From Loxodes magnus (lineage: Eukaryota > Ciliophora > Karyorelictea > Loxodida > Loxodidae): DNA of 64,000 nt. Of the stretch, positions 1-13,290 are shown one piece after another; the stretch's first letter is position 1, and every line of letters starts with the position of its first letter. The position numbers were made by a program, and so were the translations under genes. The stretch lies in assembly GCA_946699065.1 (NCBI GenBank), contig CAMPDV010001331.1, positions 1 to 64,000 of the forward strand. Reading direction: 5' to 3'. The notes beneath the pieces are model-generated. The model was not told where the DNA came from. It ran no database searches and saw only the letters and a list, made by a program, of their open reading frames with translations.

Positions 1-123
1 TAGGATAGAAGGGTATAATTTATAGATATCTAAGAGATTAATAAAAGTGAAATAAATAAGGAAGGCTAGTGTATTTCTAAGGATTATATAATTGCTAATA
101 GAAGTATTATTAGCTTAGTAAAA

Positions 124-2098
124 ATGGATTCAAATCTAAGTTAGAATGAGAACTAACTAAACCCTAATTAGATTAACACTAACAAACTTTGTGCTATTCC
201 TTGATAGAACTAAAATATAGTATCTTGCATTTTAGGTTATTTATCCTTATATGACTTTATCATCTTGTAATAGGTTAACTAGTATTTTAAGAGGTTTAGG
301 TACCAATTTGATAATTTGAAGATAAAGTAGTTTTAAAAAGGCTAGAAATATACTAAGAATAGAGTGTAATGAGCTTTAAAATAAATAGCTCATTCAGAAG
401 TTAAAAGTATTACTATTGTTGCAAATCAAATTGAATCGGATGTGTGGAACTAATTAAAGTGTTTGCTGTAAAAAAGCTTTTTATTTAAATAGTCAAAAGA
501 AAGAAATTTTGACTTTCATAGGACACAAAAAATTTCAATTTAATGATGACCAATTAAAAATAAAGTTTCTCTACCTGATATATCCCTTCTCTAAAATTTA
601 AGGATTCTGTAACTTTTGTACAATAATCTGCAAGACTCTGATTTGATCTTTATAAGCTCCTTTGCTCGGTTAGAGTAAATAGAAGTGATAGAAAATGATA
701 GTATAACAGGGCAATTTCTAGGTGATTTCTGTTAGAATATAAATCTGAAGGTTATAAAACTATGAAGTAAAGATATAAACTACAATCTAATAATTGAATA
801 CCTATAGAATCGAGGAAGCAAAGTAGATGAAATACTAATAAATGGAAATAGCCAAATTGATTTATTCATAGATTACTGTCCTAAACTGACTAAACTTTAT
901 CTGAATAGTGCTGAAAATTTATAAGATTAAGTATTAATGAAGATATGGAGGTTTGATGCTCAGTAACTAAAGATTATAAATGCCAATTTTTCAACTCTCT
1001 GCTTTTGATTAAACTTTCTCTTAATACTATAACAAACTTGAGTCAATCAGCATTTCTCTTTGCAAGAACTTTAATGACGAAAATCTAATTTTAATCCTTA
1101 AAAATGCTCCTAATTTAAAAAATCTTTAATTGAGATTCCTAGATTAGATATCAAGCAACTCCCTTAAAAAGATAGAATCATATGGGGTAAACTTAGAAGT
1201 AGTACAATTAGAGCAAATCAATTAACTAAGCAATGATACCTTAAAGTGCATTTTTAGAGCATGTAAAAACTTAAAGGAAGTAAAGCTTATATCTATCTTA
1301 GATCTAAAGGTTTCTTCTTTGAAAGTCCTAAAATAAAACTGCAAAACACTCAAAAGTTTATTTCTCCGTGAGTGTTACATTTAAGGAAATATGTGAGTAA
1401 ATGAAATTATTAATATAGAGAGCTTAAGAAGTTTAACACTTGAAAATTGCGTTCTATCCAATGGAGAAGTATCTCAGATTATAAAATCATGCAGATATCT
1501 ATGGCATTTAAACTTAAAAAATAATTAGGGATTAACTTAAGAGGCATTTCCACTACTTGATGAAAAAGGCAATATTTACCCTATTTATAAGAGTCTTTAA
1601 GCATTACTAACTGATTTATCAGAAGAAAATAACGAAGTGCTTAAGAAGCTAAAGTTAATGTTTAAGAGGTTAAAAATGTATAAAATCAAAAGTTTAGCTT
1701 CTCTTTAGAAAGATACACATTTTACTTTTGACGAGATCAGTTTATAATAACAGCAATTTTATTCCATTTAATTTAATCAATCTAGCATTATATAAGCATA
1801 TAACAGAACTAACCTTCTTTCTAATGAAGAATATTAAACTAGACCCTTTATTAAAGTTTCATAATAAAACGAAACTAATAGAGGAAGGAATTTCTATAAC
1901 CTATAAAGAAAAAAGCTAAAGTAAAGTAAAAACTAGCATCCGCGTTTTGTCTAGTATTACTCAAAGTAAAATGGTAAAAAACAGTTTACGCATAAAAAAT
2001 TTGGAGAGATTAATTATTAACTCCCATAATAGAACTAAAATAGAATTATAATTACCTTGCTTAATAAAGCTTTCCATATATCTAAAATTGAAAGCTGA
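124..2098 (+). CDS. F-box / leucine-rich-repeat protein, about 650 aa
   Basis: Read with TAA/TAG=Q and TGA=W, the ATG after an AAAA context opens a frame with an F-box-like segment near residues 30-56 (ILGYLSLYDFIILQQVNQYF). It is followed by several leucine-rich repeats of the cysteine-containing type, such as PKLTKLYLNSAENL, NLKNLQLRFLDQ, LRSLTLENCVLS and YLWHLNLKNNQG. F-box/LRR proteins recruit substrates to SCF ubiquitin ligases, so a substrate-adaptor role is inferred from family knowledge. The frame moves by +1 between about 930 and 985, where a 13-nt (GTTTGATGCTCAG) or 22-nt GT...AG segment could be an intron; I could not decide which. The chosen stop is TGA 2096-2098. Reading through it adds a low-complexity tail to about 2370. 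The F-box is degenerate, while the LRR reading is firm. Confidence 0.7.
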
Positions 2099-3129
2099 TA
2101 GCAGTTTATTAAATATAAGTCTAGATTAAAAGTTAAAAGTATTCCTTTAAACTAGCATTAAGAAAGAGCACCAAAATAAGTATAAAAATAAAAAGTTGAA
2201 CTAAAAGTACTAGAAATGTCCTTCTTAAGTTTGTCATTAATAATCTAACAATAATAATAACTTTTAACATGTGATATCTTTATTAAATACACTCTAGATA
2301 CCAATATTTATGAACTAATTTACCTTATGGTTTGAATAAGTCTATTAATATAAACTATAAGCAAATGTATATGATAATAGCTCCTATAAAGGTTAATACA
2401 TTAACTATATAAAATTGACTATTAGTAGATATTACTTTTCCTTTAAAAGCTTTCTATCCATATTATTAGTGCTTTGCTATCTTGGATTATAGTAAAATAG
2501 TTATTATAATATAAAGCTTAAAATATGAAATTAGCTATTTAACTTCTAATCTAAAATACATATCTTATTTAGAATAGTTTGATTATTAATTGCTTCATAA
2601 AGTAGCTAGATTATCATTAAAAGTGGTGATTATAATATTACAATATATGATTTATTTGCTGCTATTTAGAACTCAAAGAGTCATGCATAATGATTAAAAC
2701 AGGGCTAATAAACTAGTTAGCATTCTATTATAGTAAAGCTTAGTTTCATATGAGCATCATTATCACTATCATATGTATATTCATCTAGTATAGCAATGTT
2801 ATGCTTAAGATTACTTTTAGCTAGTTGATATAAATAAGATTATTACTTGCTATTAAACTATTCTATTTTACTTTAGTTTAGCTTACCATTTCCCTCTTTT
2901 TAGGTCTTTAGAGAATGATATCAGGCTAGAGTTGAGAGTAGTTCTAGATATGTAATCAAAAGCTAAAACTGATTAGTTGCTTTATTTAGGGTTGGATTAT
3001 GAAAAATGACCTGAATGTTGATCTTATGAAGTTTCCCTGGGATATTTAGCTAATAAGCTTAGGTAGAGGAATGTTAGTTACATTTAACTAAGGAACTTAA
3101 ATTTAGATTCATTTATTGATATTGTAAAA
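2099..3129. other. Intergenic spacer
   Basis: AT-rich spacer between the F-box/LRR gene and the TTLL gene. I see no domain, RNA gene or transposon remnant. It is noticeably rich in the palindrome AGCT (roughly one per 90 bp by eye), as are other host spacers in the window. Confidence 0.5.
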
Positions 3130-6100
3130 ATGCTTAAAGACAAGAAGCTAAGTTAAGCATAAAAGATGCCATAAAGCATAAACTAGCTATAAAAATAAGA
3201 TAAAAAGGCTTCTTAGAAGTATTTCTCAACAAGTCCCTAAAGATAAGCAGTAGGATAATTACCCTTAATCAAAGAAAGTAAAAATCTGAATTAGAATCTG
3301 AAAGCTAATAATTAAAAAGAGGCTTAGAAGATGTAAAAGTATTAGAAAACCTTTACTCCTTTCTAGAACCAAATATGAAAAAACATTGTTAGCATGAGAA
3401 AATAAATCAGAAATAATAGTATCTCTTGTGCTTCTGCGGGGAATTCCACTAAGAATAAAGAAGCCTATTTTTGAATGGATAATATAAAATAAAATCGATA
3501 AAATGGAATAGCGAAAATTGAAGAAGTGCAGAGTGAGTGGCTTGATTTGAATAATCAAAATACAGATACAAATACATGAGTATAAGATAAAAATATAACA
3601 GTAGACAGTGCGAATCTCATAAAGAAGCAATTTAACTACAATCCAATACTTATTTCTGACAAAAAACTAACGCAGAATTAAGATACAAGTTGCAGTTAGT
3701 TCAACTTAGAAACTAAACAACTAGAAGCCATTAAAAGCATGGAATAAATTGAAGACCAAGATAATAGTTATTAAATAGAAATCTTGGAAATTACTAACTA
3801 AGATAGCTTTGGCAAAATACAGCAAAACACAGAAGATTAGCAAATATAAAACCTAATACCTAATAAAGTCAAAGATTAGAAAATCAATTTATAGGAAAAA
3901 AGTAAATTATAGGCAAACAAAAATTTCGCCTCCAAATAAAATTAGAAAAGCGAGACTATTTAGCTAAAGGTACTAAAGCACATAAAAAAAGAGAATGAAA
4001 CTCAAAATTAAAAAGAATAGACTAGCCTAAATTAAATTTAGGTAAAGACGAGTAAAGCTCCTATTTTTAAATAACGAGTCACTAAAAATTATAGCAGCTT
4101 TTTAGATATAGATAACTCAGAGTTAAATAACAGCTAAATTAAAACTAATTTCTGCCAAGAAAACTTTGGTAGTAATTAAGAAAAAAAAAGAAGTTAGAAA
4201 GTAAATATGACAATAGTGGTGAATAGTGAATAGGATATAAAGGAAGAGTAGAAGAAATATTAAACTCTTAAATCAATACCTGAAATGAAAATATAAGCTG
4301 ATAGTTAGAAATCTAAATAATAGGAAAACTAGCACCTAAATTAAATTTAGACTTCAAAAATGTCCAAAACTAATTTATTTAAAAAGCTATTTAAAAAGGA
4401 AAGAAGTGATACTGATTTAAGGCAGTCAGCTAAGTAAGACAAATTTCTTTTATGCTAGATAATTGAAGCTTTATAATACAAACTATCGAAGAAAATTCAA
4501 TAATGTAATGGTATCCTTATTAAATAAAAGAACCAGCATATTTCAGAAATATCCAACATTCCTTTTATCAAGCAAAGTCATCCAGTCATTTAAGCGACAA
4601 CTGCAAGTAATTAGCAAACAAGCTATTCATTTTATGTAGAAAAAGGAAATAATGGATAGCTAGTTAAGAAGCTAGTAAGGTAAAGATGATGATGGCATTT
4701 TGAAAAGAGGGAAAATATGCATTAAGTAAATCTACTATGAACATAATGAAAAGAGAGATAACATATTGCAAGACTAATAACTTACGAGCAATTTTAAAAA
4801 ATGTCAATGAACTAGGACATTCTTACAGTTACATAAGAGAAATAACAGCGAAAATTTAGCTAGAACTAGCATATCATAAAGTTCATGAATAAGAATAAAA
4901 CTTAAGTCTAAAAAGAGTATGAAAACTGTGGATATAACTAGATTATAAAGAATCAAAAAATAAAGAAATAGAAATATTTTACTCAATTCGATCCTAAATA
5001 GATTAACCTATATAATCACTTAGAGTTTAACCATCACCTAGCTAATAAAAAAGCTTTGCTATTAAATATGATTCAATATTATAAATTAGTTAACAAAAAT
5101 CCTTTCGATTATATTCCTTTAAGTTATCATATAAAGAAAGGTATCAAAGATGAGGTATTTTTACAATTCTAAAAGGAGTTTTAAAGGAGACAGCAACTAA
5201 TTGATAAAGAATCAGAAAGCTAAGACAGCTAATAAAAAAGCGAGAAACCCTTGAATATATGAATTATAAAGCCAGGAGAAAACTCTAATAGAGGATAAGG
5301 AATATTAGTTTGCGATGATTTATGGTAAATTTAAAAGTTAATAACAGGAGCAAATAAACATAACAAGCATACTTGGATCATTTAAGAATATATAACAAAA
5401 CCATTCTTAGTTCACAAAAGGAAATTCGATATTAGAGTCTATGCAATGATTACTAGTATTAATGGAAATATTATGGCATATTTCTACAGAGATGGTTATT
5501 TACGAACTACTTCTAAGTAGTTCACTTTAAAAAATCTTGATAACAAAACTATCCACTTAACAAATGACGCTATATAGAAGTTTGAAGAAGACTATGGAAA
5601 ATTTGAATATGGAAACAAGCTTTCTTTTGGAGACTTCAATAGATACATCGAGACTCATCACAGCGATCTTTAAGTTGTTTTCGAACGAGATATTCTTCCT
5701 TAAATTGAGGCTATCATAACAGATACAGTAATTGCTGTATATTAAAAAATAGATTCCAATAAAAGAATGCATTCTTTTGAAATTTTTGGATATGACTTTA
5801 TGCTGGATTAGAAGTTAAAGCCATGACTAATAGAAGTAAATACTAACCCATGTCTTGAGTTATCTGCACCTCATTTGACGAGAGTAATTCCTGCTATGCT
5901 CGATAACGCTTTTAGGTAATTATTAATTCAGAATTGTTCTAGATTCTGTTTTCATTTCCCCTCCTCTAGAACCAAAAAAGTAAATTTTAGGTTAGTTTAT
6001 CCCTGAAAATAAATTTTATTTAATATTTAACGAGTAGATTGATCATAAGGAAGTATAAAAGATGAGGAACTATTTTGATTCATCTAATGGTAGTATTTCT

Positions 6101-6208
6101 GATGATTCATAGAATGATCAATAATCTCTAAGTGAAGACGAAGATTATTAGACTTCTAACACACAGAAAAAATATAACTCTGTCATCCAAAAAATTACAT
6201 TTAATTGA
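3130..6208 (+). CDS. Tubulin tyrosine ligase-like (TTLL) enzyme, 1020 aa, one intron
   Basis: ATP-grasp enzyme of the TTLL family, which ligates amino acids (tyrosine, glutamate or glycine) to tubulin tails; ciliates use many for ciliary microtubules. After about 430 disordered K/Q/N-rich residues comes the TTL domain: FYVEKGNNG, WIIKPGENSNRGQGI near residue 710-722, FDIRVY at 766-771, GYDFMLD and KPWLIEVNTNPCLE near 898-911. The W of KPW is TGA (5824-5826), strong proof of TGA=W. A 16-nt intron at 5916-5931 restores the family sequence DNAFRIVLDSVF followed by PPLEPKK. The ATG at 3130 follows an A-run. Exons of 2786 and 277 nt give exactly 1021 codons ending at TGA 6206. In-frame sequence after this TGA (S-rich, then AYVKKANLAAIEYKQ) also looks translatable, so the C-terminus may extend to about 6420 or beyond. 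Whether it is a glutamylase or glycylase cannot be told. Confidence 0.9.
5916..5931 (+). other. 16-nt spliceosomal intron in the TTLL gene
   Basis: GTAATTATTAATTCAG starts with GTAA and ends with CAG. Removing it joins the two reading frames exactly where TTLL homology continues (NAFR / IVLDSVF). Size and form resemble the 15-16 nt introns known from heterotrich ciliates. Confidence 0.8.
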
Positions 6209-7693
6209 AATTCTTCATTTATTCTATCTAAGTCTCATCACTAATCGTCTCCATCTAATAGATAAATACTTTCCATCCTTTCCTTTATCATGTCACTTTT
6301 AAATAAATAACACTTTCAATAGAATGATTATTAACTTACTTATGCTTAATTTAATTTCCATAAAAGTATAGATGCGTATGTTAAAAAGGCTAATTTAGCA
6401 GCTATTGAATATAAATAGTTCTCATTAGTTAGCTTAATACTTACAATAAATAAAGCAGTACTATTTAATCTAAATCTTTAAACCTTACAGTGTTCAATAC
6501 ACTGTCTATTAGCAATAGCTTACTATGTATATCTATTAATTAACCAACTTATTAATCTTAGCTATTAAAGTATTGAAGCTATAATTTTCTTTAAGCCAAC
6601 TATTTACTTATTTCGGTAATTTAAACTAGAATCTATCTTAAAGCTAGTCTGTTAATTTATCGTTTATACAAAGAAAGGAAAAGAAGATATATGAAGCTTA
6701 TAATAAAGTAAGAAGCTTGCTTAAGTTTAAATAAACTTAAGTATTTATTTTTGTTATATTGCTCTTAGCTTTATTCAATATCCCTTTTTACTAAATTACT
6801 TATTAGCTTTGCTTTTATGAATATATTTGGTAGTTGAAACTAGAAATATCAGTAGCAAATATAAAGTCAAACTAGTTTCTAGTTTAAATGATAAGACTAT
6901 TTTGACTTCAGATTTTTGTTATATGACTGTATATTAGTCTCTTCTATAAAGGTTAGTAAGAAGTAATCATTGCTAATTTTAACCCTTCAGGGTATAAGGA
7001 TTAAGTATTAGCTTTATATAAAGCAATAGCTATATTATACTAGTTAGCGTCTAGTGGGAATAGAATACGTTAAGTTTGTTATTTAACCAATAAATTATAA
7101 ATTAAGCCTGTAAAACCATTTTTTCTAGGAACTTAGTATCAGTTCAATTAAGAGCTCTAACTATAATAGCCAGCTTATTATGATAGATTACTTTAAGTCA
7201 ATTCTATAAATTTCTATATAAACTAAGTTAATAAAACCAATATAAGGAGTAGAAAGCTTAAGGATAGTTATAAAGCAAGCTGATTTAGATTAAATATTCA
7301 CTAGTAAGCAAAAAGCAGCACTAGAGGTAATGAGGAGAGATAATAAAAAATAGCGAGTTTCATAAGAAAGATTACAGTATAAATTAGTAATTAGTAATTT
7401 AAATTAAACAAAGGTAATTGATAAACTATTTATACCTTCTAGTTTAAAATAACCCTTTTTAGAACTTTACATCGTATCAACTTGAGTAGTAAAAAGCTTA
7501 TACCACTGCTTTACATGACTTGCATAGATAAAGGTAGACTATTTCTAAAGATTTACTCATTAAAGCAACTTACAGTAAAATTTAAAGCGTCAGACTAACA
7601 TAAATGAAAGGAAGAAAATGAGTTGAATCTCATATTTAAATTGAAATGAATGTAAATTAAACTGTTAAAGTTATTTAATTATCATAATTGAAC
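6209..7693. other. Intergenic spacer (first part may be TTLL C-terminus)
   Basis: The first roughly 210 bases remain in frame with the TTLL gene and could be its tail. The rest is AT-rich with frequent AGCT and TAAGC/GCTTA words. I see no conserved domain, tRNA or mobile element. Confidence 0.4.
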
Positions 7694-8653
7694 ATGAGTG
7701 GGTAATTACTACACGAAGCTGAAACTTTGTAATAAAAGTAGATAAATGCGCAGTCCAAATAGAAACTTAAATAAACAAAAAACTTAATAAAATGATCTTA
7801 CGAAGAAGATCAATTTTTAATATAATTGTATACTAAATATAAGAGACATTGAACGATTCTCTCTACTCATATAAACCAAAAATTCCACAATGGAAACAAT
7901 GTTAGAACTAATGTCCAATGTAGAGAAAGATATACTAACTATTTCGATCCTTCTATTGATAGTAACATTTTAATTTTAGGAAATGATTTTACTTTGGAAG
8001 AAGATGTCTAGCTTATCCTCAAAAAAAACGAAGGATATCGTTGGAATGAAATAGCTAAGTGATTTTTAACAAAACGAACTCAACATCAGGTTAAAAATAG
8101 ATATCGAAAGATTTTGAGAAACAAGCCTTAGTTTATCAAGCAAACTTTAGATAAACTATATCAAATTAATGAAGGCGATAAGTAAATAATCAGAAATTAA
8201 GTTAAACTAAAGCGATCGAAAACATCATCATGTGCACAAAATTATATTAATGTAGAGTAAAAAGAAACAAACTAACTAAAAGAAAAAGCTCACGATGAAG
8301 TTGCCAACTTTTAATTATAAGGAGATCAATTATAATAACATTTTTTAAAAGACACTCTCACAAAGATACAAGCTAATAATAATGATTATGAAAATAATAA
8401 TGGTTTATAAACCAATGAACATAAATATATAAATGAATGCAATTTTCAGAATGTAGATATGATATTTTAATAGCAAATCTCTTCTCAATGCTAATAACAA
8501 GTGCAGTAAATAGCTTAAATGTGTTATTTGTAGCCTATCTATCAAGCTCCTGTTTTTAGCTATGCTTAGTGTTGGTAGTAGCAGCAAAACTTAGTAGAAA
8601 GTAGTGCATAGCAGTACTTTTCAGGATGCTACTTAGCGAAGAAATATTATTGA
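7694..8653 (+). CDS. R2R3-type Myb DNA-binding protein, 319 aa
   Basis: Nuclear transcription regulator of the Myb/SANT family. Two Myb repeats span about residues 33-135: KWSYEEDQFLIQLY...HWTILSTHI...QCRERYTNYFDP, then FTLEEDVQLILKKNEGYRWNEIAKWF...QHQVKNRYRKIL. The regularly spaced tryptophans at residues 34, 53 and 123 are encoded by TGA (7793, 7850, 8060), while another is TGG. The first tryptophan of repeat two is replaced by F, a substitution known in plant and protist Mybs. The C-terminal half is very Q-rich (mostly TAA/TAG codons), as in activation domains. The frame is 320 codons including TGA 8651-8653, without introns. The stop lies 4 nt from the stop of the convergent neighbour. 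Target genes are unknown. Confidence 0.88.
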
Positions 8654-8657
8654 GAAG

Positions 8658-9740
8658 TCAACTATTTAGATTATATTTAATAAATAAAATATATCTAATT
8701 TTATATTTAAACTCACTCTCATTTTCCAATATCAACTTATATCTAAACGCTATAAATTCCTCAATATTATCTTTCATACATCTTTAACTCTTTTAAAATG
8801 CATTAACTGATTTTTACTAAGATCCTTTTACAATTTTCTTTAGAAGCTCAAAATTTTTATACTTCTATTTATATCTTTACAAGCCTATTTTAATCTGAGC
8901 TTTTAGGTTATCTAAATAGATTTATAATTAAGAATCTGAATTTAAGTATGATTAAAGTAATTGATTAACAATATTTTTATAAGCATTTTAAAATTTTGCT
9001 TAACTAAATGAATTAACAAAAGTCTAATTCTTGAAATCAAATTATCAAGCTTTTATTTCATTTTGATCCTTTCATTATTATTTATTTTGCTGTTTGCTTT
9101 TCAGTGAAATCTTTTTGATCGATGGTAATTTAACCTTATTTGATAGCTTGAAATTACTATCTGAAAAATCAATTTTTTAGCTAGTAACCTTTAAGTTTTG
9201 CAATAATGATGCTTCTAAAATTCTGTCTGAAGGATTATCAAGAAAATCTATATTATCTTATTATTTTTAGAGTTTTCGTAGTTTTCTCTTTTTATACTTT
9301 TTCCTTTCAGTTAGGCATTATTAAAACGTTGGAAATTGTTTACAGGAAAAAACATTCAAAAGTTAGTATTCATTAATAAATTGTTTAGGAGTGCTGAAAT
9401 TCCTAGGGGATTGCTTTTAGGAAAGCTCCTTTAAATTTTTTTAAGAATAGTTAGGCTTTAAATATTATTTAGGTGCTTTGATTTCATCATCATTGCTCTC
9501 TAAAGTGAAGTTTAGTTTTTTAAAGCTGGATCTATCAGGATAAGTTACTTTATTAGTAATAATGAGCTCTGGGCAATTTTCTAATTTCTAAATTGATTCT
9601 TTTCAGCTATCCTTTTTAGCTCTTTCCAGTTTCTAGTATCATTTCTAAAAGGGTTTTATTCTTGGTGATATTTAAGGAAAATCTTAATCAAATGGAAAAT
9701 AAAAATTTTCGATTTTAACAGGGCTGTTAGTTGGCATCAT
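8658..9740 (-). CDS. Basic lysine/glutamine-rich protein of unknown function, 360 aa
   Basis: Reading the minus strand from the ATGATG at 9740-9735 gives exactly 361 codons ending on TGA at 8660-8658. It begins MMPTNSPVKIENFYFPFDQD and contains TGA tryptophans, for example KPFQKWYQKLE. The protein is rich in K, Q, N and S, with charged helical stretches near the C-terminus (LKKIVKGSQQKS, DNIEEFIAFRYKL). I see no catalytic motif, signal peptide or membrane segment. The intron-free frame and the stop placed 4 nt from the Myb stop argue that it is a real gene. I do not recognise the family. Confidence 0.65.
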
Positions 9741-11628
9741 GGTGAATGATCTATAAATAAATATATAAAAAGTAAGGATAGTCTTTATTTATAAACAAAT
9801 ATATAGCTATCTATTATACTCTAATAGTTAAAAAAGTACTTACTCACTACTAGAATACAGTCTAAATTATCCTAAAAAACTTACCTTTTTTTTTTTAATT
9901 TAACGAAATCGCTTTCATTTTCAATATTTATAATAACCATGCTCGTAGATATTTAATATACCTGTAGAACTTTAACTGACTCTTATCTTTTAAAAATCTA
10001 GTTTTATAAATCTTAAGTTATAGCTAATGATTGCTTGTCACTAATATAAATCTTTAATTTATAGAAAGTATTTTGATATAGTAACAAAGCATACTTATTT
10101 ACTTCTTTAATATTAATTAGATATTTATAACTTTAGTATCAGTAAAGCCATAAATAATTAGGAGCACTCAAGTGTTTCATATATCTGATAGATATTTTAC
10201 TTTCCTTTTATAAGCTAAAATTTAGACTTAGTTAGTGCTATTTAGCAACTCAATTTTACTTATTTTTTGTTTCTTACTTAAAGCTAAAATGCTTCATAAT
10301 CCTATCTTTTTTAGCTTATAGCTGTTAGTTACGCATTGTAGAGTTTTAGTGGTTATTTAACAAGGCTTAAGCAATCTAATTAGAATATAAACTAAAAGCT
10401 AAAGAAGGACTCAGAAATAATGGGTATATAAGTTTAACTAAATAGCAATTCACAGTAATAAACTAAAGTATAATCATCTTTAAAAGCATTTCTATCTAAT
10501 TGCCTAATGCTAATATAGTACTATACTAAGCTTTATATTCTCATAGATATATAAAGATTCCTTAAAATGCAGTTATAATTAAATATAATAGAACCCTTAG
10601 TAGATATTAATAGCTTCGTAGTACTTTAAATACAAAGGAAATAATATTACTTCCAAATAAATTAATAGAATGCTTACCTAAGTTACTATTATAGGAATAG
10701 CTAGGCTATTAGAAAGATAGTACTAACTACTGCTTTTATAGTAATTCTATATATAAGGATGATAGGCTTATTTAGTAGTGTTTCTAAATAGCTTGTTTCC
10801 TCTATCTTAAGAGTTAGATATAATACTAGCTGTTTGATAATTAATAGTTGCAGTCTTTATAATACAATGTACCAATTGCAATAACAATTATAGAATAGGG
10901 TTACATTACTTAAGAGAGACTAAAGCAAGTATAATAATGTATAATATGGAACTTATAAAGACTAGAATAATAATAGCTCTAAGTAAACAAATCAGAATTA
11001 GACTTAAAATAACTTTAATACTATATCTTAAAAGCCTTCATCACTAGAAATGCCTTTAACTGTATAAGTTAAGTAATAAAACTATTGATAGCCTTAAAAT
11101 CTAATTAAAGGAGTATAAAATAGCTATTCAACAGTTAAGCATTTTACAACTATTAAGAAACTTTAATTCTTATGAACGTTGGAATATCACTTATATAGTT
11201 AGCACTATTTAGGTATTACTATAATAACTCCTAGAACTAAATAGAGCAACTATATGTAATGGGAGAAGCATTTATTATAGATATTAAAGAGAGTAAAATA
11301 AGATTGAATACAAGCTTTGATTTTTAAAGTTATTCTGATATAACAAATGCCTGCCATTATATATCTATAATTTAAATCTAAAAGTATAAAGTATAAAGTA
11401 TAAAGATATTTTGTATAAGCTGTCTTGGCATTGTTTATTATCATGTGATGATTTCTACTTCTATAAGAAATAATTAAAGAGCTATAATAAAATAGTAGTG
11501 AAATAGAAGTAAACTATAATAAAGAAATTAGATGAATAATGAACTTAATAAGTTTTCAATATAGGGTTATTAGATAATAGGATTAAAGAAGGATACTTTG
11601 TTTCTAAATCTTTATATTAGATTATTAA
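9741..11628. other. Intergenic spacer
   Basis: AT-rich spacer rich in AGCT. It contains a short (AAAGTAT)n-like run near 11385-11405 and a T10 run near 9887. No gene, RNA or element is supported on either strand. Confidence 0.5.
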
Positions 11629-13290
11629 ATGGAATTTCAAAAAAGAATAGTTGTGAAATAAGCAAATCAAGATGTAATGAATTGAAAGGAAAAGATTCCA
11701 ATACTTCTTAAAAACAAAGAACACTAGAAAATTAAAAGAAATTCTATGAACCTCAATTTTTAAAGTCCAACAGTATCTAGAGCTTTAAGCAATTAAAAGC
11801 CTCGTTAGTCAAAATTACATAAAATGAACTCTGACTAGATAAACATACCTTCAAACTATTTAGTTCCAGATTAGAAATATAAGACTACATCTTCAACTAC
11901 AGATAATAATAGTCATAATAATCTAAATTATAACAAATTATTAATTTCTCCTAGAGAAAACTAATTAAAGATAGAATCAATTAATAGTAAGCTAAAGGCA
12001 GAACTCTAGTTAATGCAGAACTCTTAAACTCAATAAAGCATAAAAAAGGAGGATAATTAGTTAATAAAAGTAATTGAGATAAGAAATGGAAACTAAGCTT
12101 AGTAGAACAGTAAAAGCCATTCTAATCTTAAAGTTTCCTCAAAAGAAAATCAACTTAATGGATACAGAAAAGCTTATTTAAACACTCCTAGATCTTCCTC
12201 TACTTTAAGCAATATATCAAAAATATCTCCTAGAAACTGAACTTAAGATATACTCAACCAATAGTTTCAAGGAAGTATTTAATTTACTGAAAACAATTCT
12301 AATTCCGAAACACTATTATTCTGCAAAACTATCGAAGAAAAAGATCGTGAGCTATAAATACTAAGCTTAAGGATGGAATAACTTTAAATGCAGCATAAAC
12401 GATAGTTTGAAAATGAGTCTCTAAAGATTACAAAACTTGTCTAGGAAGGAGATATAAGACTCAAGAACTTAAACTATCAAGTTGAGTTACTTTAAAAAAG
12501 AAATCAAGAACTTGAAGAAGAAAATAAGAATATGTATTAAAAGTAAAGTTTGTATTAGTAAGCTATAGCAGAAAACTAGCAACTAATTGAGAAAATATAG
12601 TAACTTGAATAGATTCAATAGAGTTAAGAAGATTTAAAACTGGAACAAAAAAAGGAAGAAATTCATTTATCTTCCTCAAAAAGCTCAAAAAAAGTGACTT
12701 TTAGTAGTTCCCCAAATGCATTTAATAAAGAAACTAAATCTCCCAAAAGTAATAAGAAGATGAATAACTCTAAATCGTTAAATCAGTTTCAATAGATTCC
12801 TGCTTGCAATTAAAAGCATTAAATTTTCAATTAAAGTTCTCCACCAAAGCAGCAGAAATGAAAAGTTTCAGCTAATTCTTCGTTTAGCAAAACATCAGAA
12901 AAGTCTGTGAATATATAAACATTTGACTTTGCATAATCTACATTAGTAAACTAAACTGAAATATTTATAGAAATATCTTCCCTTTAGGAGAATATTAAGA
13001 TTTTAAAAATGGAAAACGAAAAGTTAAAGTCATAAATTGATGTAAACTTAATTGCGAAAAAAAATGAAGATTTATACTAAGAAATTCAGAAAATCCGCAA
13101 AACTATTCAAAGTATTAAAAAGGAAGAAGCACCTTCATTGCTAATTTTTTCAAGCTCTGATAAGAAATAAGAATCTCCCTTTAAAAAATAAATAACCTAT
13201 GAAGACTTAATTAATGAAATGAAACACATCCAAGTAGAATTATTAGAACTTTATGCCCAATTATGTGGAAAGCAGTGTAACATTTAGTGA
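11629..13290 (+). CDS. Coiled-coil protein, 553 aa
   Basis: An intron-free frame of 554 codons runs from ATG 11629 to TGA 13288-13290. The N-terminal 200 residues are S/N/Q-rich and probably disordered (NTPRSSSTLSNISKISPRNW). Coiled coil follows at about 225-345 (EEKDRELQILSLRMEQLQ, QVELLQKRNQELEEENKN, IEKIQQLEQIQQSQEDL). A second S/K-rich linker leads to another coiled coil at about 455-550 (SLQENIKILKMENEKLKSQ, EDLINEMKHIQVELLELY). Such architecture is typical of cytoskeletal, basal-body or scaffold proteins, but that is inference. Two tryptophans are TGA. There are no membrane segments. Homology is not recognisable by eye. Confidence 0.75.
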
